DNA of 43,662 nt from Loktanella sp. (GTDB taxonomy: Bacteria; Pseudomonadota; Alphaproteobacteria; Rhodobacterales; Rhodobacteraceae). The stretch covers positions 1 through 43,662 of the forward strand of contig JAIBDT010000018.1 of NCBI GenBank assembly GCA_024686085.1, in the 5' to 3' direction. The notes below the pieces were generated by a model that did no database searches, had not been told where the DNA came from, and saw only the letters and a list, made by a program, of their open reading frames with translations. The translations under genes were made by a program, and so were the position numbers. Positions 6,964 through 13,609 of this stretch are shown piece by piece. The stretch's first letter is position 1. Each line of letters begins with the position of its first letter.

Positions 6964-9669
6964 TCAGGCGTTTCCAAGACGCAGGTCCCGCGGCGCAGTA
7001 AATATGATGAAGCATTGACTAATCACCAGCGGCGCTACGCTTGCGCTCGCCGCCAACAGCAATCCATGCAAACCAGGGTCTGGCAGCTTTAGGATATCCG
7101 ACAGTGCGGGCACCCATAGCGCCGCCGAGATCAGGATCAAACACAATGCTATCGCGCCCCAGACCCAGAGATTGCCAGTCACTTCGTTCACGAAAACGCG
7201 TCCGCCCGACATGCGGACGTTGAATACATTCCATAGTTGCGCCAGCGCCAGCGTCAAGAATGACACCGTGACAGCAGGGCCGGAATCTAGTTTCAACCAC
7301 TGCAACGCCACCCAGAATGCCCCGAGCGTCGCGACCGTTATCGTCCCCCCCAGAAAGCCGATCGTCACCCAAAGACGGCGATCAATGATGGATTCACTGG
7401 GGTCGCGTGGCGGCTGATGCATAATGGCTTCATCACCCTTCCCAAACCCTAGCGCAAAGGCGGGGAAAATGTCCGTCACCAGGTTGAGAAACAAGATCTG
7501 CAAAGGCAGCAAGGGCATCGGCAGACCTGCGCCAACAGCAAGGCCGACGATCATGACTTCGCTGACATTGCACGACATCAGATAAACGACAAACTTGCGG
7601 ATGTTGTCAAAAATGACCCGCCCCTGTCGCATCGCTGCAATGATCGTGCCAAAGGAATCGTCCTTCAGGACCATATGCGCCGCCTCGCGCGCAACCTCGG
7701 TCCCGCGCTGCCCCATCGCGATACCAATATCGGCCTTTTTTAGCGCAGGCGCATCATTCACACCGTCACCCGTCATCGCGACGACATGGCCGCTGTTCTG
7801 ATACAGCGCCGCGATATTCAGCTTGGTTGCTGGAGCTACGCGTGCAAAAACATCCGCCGATAGGATGCAGTCACGTAACGTGTCATCAATTGTTTCAGGG
7901 TCAAAACCGTTCAACTCGCGCCCCTCAATCACGATCAGGTCGTGGCCCTGCCTGCCCAATCCGGCTTGGGCAGCGATGGCTGCGGCGGTGTCGGCATGAT
8001 CACCGGTCATCATCACCACGCGCACACCTGCAGCGCGGGCGGCAGCGATGGCTGGGGCCGCGTCTTCGCGCAAGGGATCGCGCAGGCAGACCATCCCGAC
8101 GAGCATCAGATCTTCATAGGTGGATGCATCTTCTTGGTCTGACCGCTTCATTGCTATAGCCAGCAAGCGCAGCCCCTCTCTGGCAGCAACCCCGCTGCGG
8201 TCCAGCCATTCGGCGCGTGTTGCGGTGCCCATCTCCACGGGCCCTTCCGCGCCAAGCGCATGACTGCAGACCTCCATCACCGCTTCGGGCGCACCCTTGA
8301 TCGCATAAAGGAATTTATCGCCATCCACATGCACAGTGGCCATCATCTTGGTGTCTTGATCAAATGCGTATTCAGCGACTTTTTCGTATGTGGCCAATAG
8401 AGATTCACGCCCCCGCCCCACCTGTTTTGCAACCTGTAGTAGCGCCAGTTCCATGGGATCGCCCGAGGGCGCGGCATCCCCCTGCTCCAATGACGCCCCA
8501 TTGCATAGCGCCCCGATCCGCAGCAATGCCTCTAGGCGCGAGTCCTGAGCGGGATCGATGATGTGATCCGCGATTTTGAACTGCACGATCTCATTTTGCC
8601 TATGCAGCGCGATCCTCGCATCAGAAGTGAGATAGCCTGCAACCGTCATGCTGTTCTCGGTCAGTGTGCCCGTTTTGTCGGTCAAGATCACCGTGGTGGC
8701 GCCCAAGGTTTCCACCGACGACAGGTTTGAAATAATCGCATTTCGCGCAGCCATGCGCCACATCCCACGCGCCAAGCACAATGTCGCGACCACTGGCAAT
8801 CCTTCGGGCACGGTCGCAACGGCCAGCACCACGCTCGTCTGAATAATCAGCGCCATTTCCAGCCCACGCCAAGCGCCCGCCGCAACTACCAAAATGGCCA
8901 ACACCAGCGTCAGCCAGACCAAGCGGTGTCCCAAGTGATCAAGACGCTTCGTCAGTGGCGACACCGAAGACTGGGCGGTTTGCACGAGATCACTGATATG
9001 GCCAAGCTCGGTTTTCATGCCTGTGGCGGTCACTATGCCGACCCCCGATCCTTGCACAATTGCAGTGCCCTTAAAGACCATGCACGACCGGTCCCCGATC
9101 AAAGCATCAGGTGCAACAGGGTCGGTCTGCTTGGAAACGGGCAGAGATTCACCCGTCAAAACAGACTCATCACATTGCAGGTTTGACTCCGCAATCAGCC
9201 GCATATCCGCCGTGATCATATCGCCTGCATCGAGCACCACAACATCACCGGGCACCAGATCATGCGCATCAATACGTACCACGCGCCCCCCGCGCCTGAC
9301 CCGTGTTGTGGTATGCGATATCTTTAAAAGAGCCTCCATGGAGCGCGCGGCGCGAAGTTCCGTAACAAAACCAATCACCGCGTTGATCACAAGAACCAAG
9401 ATAACCGCGACACCTTCGACGATATCCCCAAAGGAAAACGACAGTCCTGCCGCAACAGCCAATAGCCACACTATCACGCCACGAAACTGGTGCGCTAGAA
9501 GGACAAAAATGCTTTGCTTGGCACGCGCGCGCAGTTGGTTTGCCCCATAGCGTCTGCGTCGCAAAACGACCTCGTGGTCATCTAGCCCATTGTCTGTATC
9601 AACAGACAGGTTTTGCGCCACAACGCCGGCTTGCTTGGCGAATGCGGTGGTCAGTGTGATGTCTTTCAA
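6964..9669 (-). CDS. P2-type cation-transporting ATPase (Ca2+/CtpF-like)
   Basis: This inner-membrane pump uses ATP through an aspartyl-phosphate intermediate. With the start chosen here (901 aa) it shows TGES (172-175, actuator), PEGLP in M4 (289-293), DKTGTLTEN with phosphorylated Asp331, and the hinge GDGVNDAPALKKADIGIAMG. PEGLP is the M4 pattern of SERCA/PMR1 and mycobacterial CtpF-type pumps rather than of heavy-metal ATPases, so Ca2+ or another non-heavy-metal cation is likely. An ATG at 9825 gives a 953-aa version, but its first 52 residues are atypical, it lacks a ribosome binding site and it lies inside the FixK-like box at 9819-9832. TTG 9669 has AGAAGG 6 nt upstream and gives the usual family length. 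CtpF is a DosR-regulon member in M. tuberculosis. Confidence 0.9.
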   Translation of the reverse strand: MKDITLTTAFAKQAGVVAQNLSVDTDNGLDDHEVVLRRRRYGANQLRARAKQSIFVLLAHQFRGVIVWLLAVAAGLSFSFGDIVEGVAVILVLVINAVIGFVTELRAARSMEALLKISHTTTRVRRGGRVVRIDAHDLVPGDVVVLDAGDMITADMRLIAESNLQCDESVLTGESLPVSKQTDPVAPDALIGDRSCMVFKGTAIVQGSGVGIVTATGMKTELGHISDLVQTAQSSVSPLTKRLDHLGHRLVWLTLVLAILVVAAGAWRGLEMALIIQTSVVLAVATVPEGLPVVATLCLARGMWRMAARNAIISNLSSVETLGATTVILTDKTGTLTENSMTVAGYLTSDARIALHRQNEIVQFKIADHIIDPAQDSRLEALLRIGALCNGASLEQGDAAPSGDPMELALLQVAKQVGRGRESLLATYEKVAEYAFDQDTKMMATVHVDGDKFLYAIKGAPEAVMEVCSHALGAEGPVEMGTATRAEWLDRSGVAAREGLRLLAIAMKRSDQEDASTYEDLMLVGMVCLRDPLREDAAPAIAAARAAGVRVVMMTGDHADTAAAIAAQAGLGRQGHDLIVIEGRELNGFDPETIDDTLRDCILSADVFARVAPATKLNIAALYQNSGHVVAMTGDGVNDAPALKKADIGIAMGQRGTEVAREAAHMVLKDDSFGTIIAAMRQGRVIFDNIRKFVVYLMSCNVSEVMIVGLAVGAGLPMPLLPLQILFLNLVTDIFPAFALGFGKGDEAIMHQPPRDPSESIIDRRLWVTIGFLGGTITVATLGAFWVALQWLKLDSGPAVTVSFLTLALAQLWNVFNVRMSGGRVFVNEVTGNLWVWGAIALCLILISAALWVPALSDILKLPDPGLHGLLLAASASVAPLVISQCFIIFTAPRDLRLGNA

Positions 9670-9818
9670 AAGAACCCTTCTGAGTGCGGAGGATGTCGCC
9701 CGCGCCCTAGCTGGTAATGCGGGTGCGCATCCATTCAGGATAATCCAATGCTGAGGGTGCGCATTGATTTTTCTCAAACGACCGCTGGATGCGGCGCCTG
9801 TGGAATTCGGCAGGCTCA

Positions 9819-9832
9819 CTGACATTAATCAA
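9819..9832 (+). promoter_or_regulatory. FixK/FNR-like box (one mismatch) before the cytochrome c operon
   Basis: CTGACATTAATCAA departs from TTGAYNNNNRTCAA only at the first base. It lies 60 bp before the cytochrome ATG, the same distance seen for the boxes of the 24.5-kb cytochrome, the BON gene and the fourth Hsp20. It also lies in the divergent spacer facing the ATPase gene and could serve both. Confidence 0.55.
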
Positions 9833-9892
9833 TCTGTTGCGAAAGCTACGTGAGACAACCTTACTTCAAACCAGAAATTGAAGGGCAAGATT

Positions 9893-10330
9893 ATGACACA
9901 AAAATTGAAAAAATTGGCCATAGCAACGTTGCTGCCAATCTTGATGCATGCTGCGGCGGCCAATGCGCAAACCGCAGATCAAGGCTTCATGCCGGACGAT
10001 ACCGAGTTCATGAATTCTTGCGCGTCATGCCACGGTGCAGATGGCAAAGGTGCTGGTTTTTTAACGCGGTTGTTTCGTGGCGTCGATCCGGGTGATCTGA
10101 CGCAGCTTGCAGCGAACAATGACGGCGTGTTCCCTTATGACAGCGTTTATCAAGTGATTGACGGTCGCGATGATATCGCTGCACACGGGGATCGCAAAAT
10201 GCCCGTCTGGGGTGACAGGTATATGGCGTCATCCATGACCCAGTTCGGCCCCGACGAGGTAAACCAGTTTCGCGTCAGGTCACGTATTCTGGAATTGACC
10301 AACTTCATCCAGTCAATCCAAATTCGCTAA
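9893..10330 (+). CDS. Periplasmic monohaem cytochrome c, 145 aa
   Basis: A signal peptide (residues 1-25, ending ANAQ) precedes one CxxCH haem motif, CASCH (43-47), and a likely distal Met in KMPVWG. It is a class I electron-carrier-type cytochrome. ATG 9893 is preferred over an upstream TTG at 9878 because AAGGG lies 7 nt before it and the signal peptide then has a normal length. The kinase gene follows 11 nt later. It is paralogous to the cytochrome at 24168-24566: same size, same CxxCH spacing, same MPxWG block. Its partner oxidase or dehydrogenase is not in the window. Confidence 0.88.
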   Translation: MTQKLKKLAIATLLPILMHAAAANAQTADQGFMPDDTEFMNSCASCHGADGKGAGFLTRLFRGVDPGDLTQLAANNDGVFPYDSVYQVIDGRDDIAAHGDRKMPVWGDRYMASSMTQFGPDEVNQFRVRSRILELTNFIQSIQIR

Positions 10331-10341
10331 CGTCAAAGTGC

Positions 10342-11373
10342 ATGGAAAAGCCTTCTACCAGTGTCGCGCAGATCAAGCGATTGATTGAAGACAAAAGCGA
10401 TGACAGTTCGGCTGTGGTGCTGCGCGAAACCAGTAAGTCATGGATATTTTTGGCGCAAGACCGCGTCTATAAATTGAAAAAACAGGTGCGCGACGATCTT
10501 CAGGATTTGACCTCGTTGCGCGCGCGCTTTGATAACTGCCTGACAGAAGTTGACCTGAACAGGCGTCTGGCCCGCGAGACATATCTCGGGGTTACCCGCG
10601 TTGTCCGGCACAGCGATGGCACGCTAGGTCTTGGTGGCAACGCGGAAACCGTGGACTGGTTGGTCGAAATGCAACGCCTGCCTGCTGACAAAATGCTCGA
10701 CACTATGGCGGTCAAAGACATTGCTCCGACCGCGAAAATCAGGTCGTCGGTTGATCAACTTGCAGAACGATTGACCGACTTCTACGCGCATTGCCCTGCC
10801 TCACAGCTGAATGCGTCCGAGCTGATAACCATCTTTCACGACCAACAAAAGATGAACTCGACCTGTTTGCGAAACCCACTATTCGTGGAATTTCATCCGC
10901 GTTTCGAAGCTGTCTTTGATGCTTTGAGCATTGCGTTTTTGCGGCACTTCCCTCTCTTCGAAACCCGCGTGAACACAGGGTGGGTACGGGAATGCCACGG
11001 CGATCTGCGGCCAGAGCATATATGCATGACCACTCCGCCCCTTGTTTTTGACTGTCTGGAATTTAACCGGAACCTGCGGCTGGTCGATCCCTTTAGCGAA
11101 ATCATGTTCTTGGGACTGGAGGCGGACATATTGGGTCTCGATTGGATCAAACCCGCTTTGATCACACATCTTGCCCGTGGTCTTGGCGCATCTCCTTTGC
11201 CAGACCTACTGGCCTTGTATGAAACACAACATGCCTTGTTGCGGACCCGACTATGCCTTGCGCATTTGTTAGTGCCAAACCCCAGAACGCCCGCGAAATG
11301 GCTGCCGTTAGGTCTCCGCTATTTTGATGTGGCCGAACGCCGTTTGTTTGGTCCGAACGGATTGGCACGCTAA
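10342..11373 (+). CDS. APH-fold phosphotransferase-like protein (kinase half only)
   Basis: The 343-residue protein belongs to the aminoglycoside phosphotransferase-like kinase fold. The catalytic loop HGDLRPEH is at 219-226, followed by the metal-binding segment VFDCLEFN; an N-lobe strand carries YKLKK (43-47). It is clearly related to the first 330 residues of the kinase at 39453-40985 but lacks that protein's P-loop domain. Resistance to aminoglycosides is unlikely; homologues such as M. tuberculosis Rv2004c are dormancy-regulon proteins of unknown substrate. It sits 11 nt after the cytochrome gene and probably shares its promoter. Its stop overlaps the convergent prs stop. Confidence 0.82.
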   Translation: MEKPSTSVAQIKRLIEDKSDDSSAVVLRETSKSWIFLAQDRVYKLKKQVRDDLQDLTSLRARFDNCLTEVDLNRRLARETYLGVTRVVRHSDGTLGLGGNAETVDWLVEMQRLPADKMLDTMAVKDIAPTAKIRSSVDQLAERLTDFYAHCPASQLNASELITIFHDQQKMNSTCLRNPLFVEFHPRFEAVFDALSIAFLRHFPLFETRVNTGWVRECHGDLRPEHICMTTPPLVFDCLEFNRNLRLVDPFSEIMFLGLEADILGLDWIKPALITHLARGLGASPLPDLLALYETQHALLRTRLCLAHLLVPNPRTPAKWLPLGLRYFDVAERRLFGPNGLAR

Positions 11374-12320
11374 AACGCAACTGCGCGTAGAATGCGCGCA
11401 AATTCATCTGCCGTATTCGCGATTTCTAGTCGATGGGTTTTGGCCCCATCGGGCAACCGGAAAGGTGCAATGCTGTCACTGACAAAAACTCGCTCAAAGT
11501 CATCGCCGGAAAACAGACCCTCCGCACCCTGAGTGAACAGCCCGTGCGCCGCCAGCGCATACACTTTTGCAGCCCCGCGAGCCTTACAGGCACGGGCCGC
11601 CGCGATCATTGTGCCACCCGAGGCGATCATGTCGTCGACGATAACGACGGCGCTATCTTGGTAATTGCCCACAGCATCGCCGCTGGTCATAACCCCGCCG
11701 CTACGGCGTTTCTCCATAAAGCCAAAACCGACCTCGCGCCCCAAGCGAACCTGCAAACTATCCCTGAACAACTGGGCGCGTTTCACGCCGCCTGAATCGG
11801 GCGACATCACAACAAGCGGTTCTGTGCCAAGCCTGAAGGCCATGACATCCGCGAAAACATCGCCAATCTCCAGATGGTGCGTCCGTATGCGAAACGCGTT
11901 TTGGAAAGCCGCAAGATTATGCGCCTCAAGGGTGATGATCTCGTCACAGTTCACCGCCGCGAACAGGTCCGCGACATATCTTGTTGTGACGGGGTCCTGC
12001 GGTTTGGTCCTGCGATCCTTGCGCCCGTAACAAAGAAAAGGCACCAAAGCGGTCACGCGCCTTGCGCCATGATCGCGCATGGTCGCAATCAGAAACAGCA
12101 GATGACAAAGCTTGTCGTGAACACTTTGATCGGGGCCGTCATACAGGCTTTGGATGATGCACACATGTTCGTTGGCAACCTCGCAAAGCGGGCGAATTTT
12201 GCTTTCACCATCGAGAAAGCCGCGAAATTCCAGTGTGGACAGCGTGACCCCCATGGCCGCCGCAATGCGCGCGCCATGGGCATGACTATCCGGCAGGGCA
12301 AACAGACGCATCCTGGCCAT
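11370..12320 (-). CDS. prs: Ribose-phosphate pyrophosphokinase (PRPP synthetase) paralogue
   Basis: This cytoplasmic enzyme would make PRPP from ribose 5-phosphate and ATP. The 316-residue product shows the class I layout: N-terminal half with FLDGES (flexible loop region), the ATP-site segment YGRKDRRTK, and near residue 220 the PRPP-binding motif VVIVDDMIASGGT. Start 12320 has AAGGAG 8 nt upstream; the frame is open further to 12353 but without support. The sequence looks like a divergent extra copy rather than the housekeeping gene. The triple-fusion gene at 13610 begins with a phosphoribosyltransferase domain that would use PRPP, which suggests a functional link. Confidence 0.88.
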   Translation of the reverse strand: MARMRLFALPDSHAHGARIAAAMGVTLSTLEFRGFLDGESKIRPLCEVANEHVCIIQSLYDGPDQSVHDKLCHLLFLIATMRDHGARRVTALVPFLCYGRKDRRTKPQDPVTTRYVADLFAAVNCDEIITLEAHNLAAFQNAFRIRTHHLEIGDVFADVMAFRLGTEPLVVMSPDSGGVKRAQLFRDSLQVRLGREVGFGFMEKRRSGGVMTSGDAVGNYQDSAVVIVDDMIASGGTMIAAARACKARGAAKVYALAAHGLFTQGAEGLFSGDDFERVFVSDSIAPFRLPDGAKTHRLEIANTADEFARILRAVAF

Positions 12321-12461
12321 TACTACATCTCCTTGATTTCCCTGCCCCAGCAAAATGACGTCTCATCGCTGCGCCTTATGTGCGGGATAGCTTCAATCAG
12401 CCGTCATCATCAAATGGCCGGCACAATCAGGATCAACCTAAATAGAAGCGGCCTTGCGCAA

Positions 12462-12475
12462 TTGATATGAGTCAA
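12462..12475. promoter_or_regulatory. FixK/FNR box upstream of usp (exact match)
   Basis: TTGATATGAGTCAA matches TTGAYNNNNRTCAA exactly. It lies 67 bp before the Usp start at 12543 and 141 bp before the divergent prs start. The -10 expected for class II activation (12498-12503, CAACAT) is weak. Confidence 0.75.
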
Positions 12476-12542
12476 TCTGATTGTGACGACTTGTGCACAA
12501 CATGGCTGGGAAATTCAAATCCCCCCTTTAAGGAGCAAGCTG

Positions 12543-13070
12543 ATGATTGATAGAATCCTACTGGCCGTTGACGGGTCTCAAAATGCCGAGCGCGCCACCG
12601 ATCTCGCCGCCGAGTTGGCAACCAAACTGACGGCGGAATTGTTCATTGTGCATGTGCTGATGCACGGTCGTCCAACCGAAGAGCTGGTGCATATGGCAGA
12701 GGTGGAACACCTCGTGAAAGAAGCACAAGCAGCCATCTCTCCGAGCATCGCATATGTGACAGGAAGTCACCCCGAGTTGCTGGGAGGCAGCAAAACGGAC
12801 CCACGGGGCGAAAGATTAATTTCAGTTCTCGGCGACCAGATCGTCGCAAGGGCGAAAACAATTTGCGCTGAGCAAGGTGCCAAATCCATCAAGACCTCTG
12901 TGCGAACAGGCGATTACGCCGAAGAAATCCTGAACGCCGCCAAGGAATTTGACGCCGATATGATCGTCATCGGGTCGCGCGGACTTGGACTTCTCAAGAG
13001 CACCGTCTTGGGCAGCGTGTCGCAAAAAGTGTTGCATCATGCGAGTTGCAGCGTTGTAACAGTTAGATAG
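12543..13070 (+). CDS. Universal stress protein, single UspA domain, 175 aa
   Basis: One UspA domain covers the whole protein: N-terminal strand RILLAVDGS (4-12), and the C-terminal nucleotide-binding block IGSRGLGLLKSTVLGSVS, which has the G2xG9xG(S/T) pattern of ATP-binding Usps. A longer-than-usual insertion lies at about residues 60-100. The start was set at ATG 12543 because AAGGAG lies 7 nt upstream and the Usp strand begins at once; the frame is open from a GTG at 12483. Single gene, downstream of an exact FixK/FNR box. Confidence 0.92.
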   Translation: MIDRILLAVDGSQNAERATDLAAELATKLTAELFIVHVLMHGRPTEELVHMAEVEHLVKEAQAAISPSIAYVTGSHPELLGGSKTDPRGERLISVLGDQIVARAKTICAEQGAKSIKTSVRTGDYAEEILNAAKEFDADMIVIGSRGLGLLKSTVLGSVSQKVLHHASCSVVTVR

Positions 13071-13102
13071 GTCCATCGATCCGCGCGCCCTGCAAGCTGA
13101 CT

Positions 13103-13369
13103 TCAAGTTACGCCATCGATATCCCAGACTCGTCGCAGGTCAGTGACAATAGTTGTCGGTATCTTGAAATAGCGCGCAATCTCTGGATCAGACAACCCTA
13201 GATCCGCGAACATCACGAGGCAACGTTTTGGCGTTGGTCCCAGAATATGCAAATGCTTTTGCATTTCATAAGTCAATTCATCGCGTCTTGACTCAATTTG
13301 CGCCGGAAGCGGCCCCTCGCCCAAGCCAAGCTGACGCACGATATCCATTCGATTGTTTTTATCGGTCAT
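13103..13369 (-). CDS. Small HTH-like hypothetical protein, 88 aa
   Basis: No named family was recognised. Residues 58-80 (LSDPEIARYFKIPTTIVTDLRR) read as a helix-turn-helix: SDPEIARYF as positioning helix and TTIVTDLRRVW as recognition helix. This suggests a small DNA-binding protein. It lacks a strong Shine-Dalgarno, and an in-frame ATG at 13348 is an alternative start. Its start is 73 bp from the exact FixK/FNR box at 13443-13456, so it may be part of the regulon. It is convergent with the Usp gene and divergent from the large fusion gene. Confidence 0.6.
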   Translation of the reverse strand: MTDKNNRMDIVRQLGLGEGPLPAQIESRRDELTYEMQKHLHILGPTPKRCLVMFADLGLSDPEIARYFKIPTTIVTDLRRVWDIDGVT

Positions 13370-13442
13370 AGTGAATTATTCATCTCCACGTAGGCAAAAC
13401 ACGAACATGATTCAACGAGTAGGGAAATAATCACCCCCTCGA

Positions 13443-13456
13443 TTGATACCGATCAA
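13443..13456. promoter_or_regulatory. FixK/FNR box in the 13.4-13.6 kb divergent spacer (exact match)
   Basis: TTGATACCGATCAA is an exact and fully symmetric match. It may serve the small HTH gene to the left (73 bp) or reinforce the promoter of the operon to the right, which has a second box at 13563. A TATATT (13471-13476) to its right is not at the class II distance. Confidence 0.75.
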
Positions 13457-13562
13457 TGCGGTCGTGAGATTATATTACTTTGGCAAAAACTTGCTGATCT
13501 TACGCACCAGATCGGCAGCATTGTTCCGCCCGCTCAAGAGGCCGTTCAATCGCTCGCACCAA

Positions 13563-13604
13563 TTGACAATCATCAATATTGAAAACCCACACAAGTCATA
13601 GATT
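13563..13604 (+). promoter_or_regulatory. FixK/FNR box with class II-spaced -10, promoter of the six-gene stress operon
   Basis: TTGACAATCATCAA (13563-13576) matches exactly. A TAGATT (13599-13604) begins 29.5 bp from the box centre, where the -10 of a class II promoter belongs. The predicted transcript start (about 13610-13611) coincides with the ATG at 13610, which has no Shine-Dalgarno, so a leaderless mRNA is predicted. Confidence 0.72.
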
Positions 13605-13609
13605 TACTT

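Noticed and set aside
9670-9825. N-terminal 52-residue extension of the P-type ATPase from ATG 9825
   Set aside because: No ribosome binding site, atypical sequence for the family, and the ATG lies within a promoter box that serves the divergent operon.
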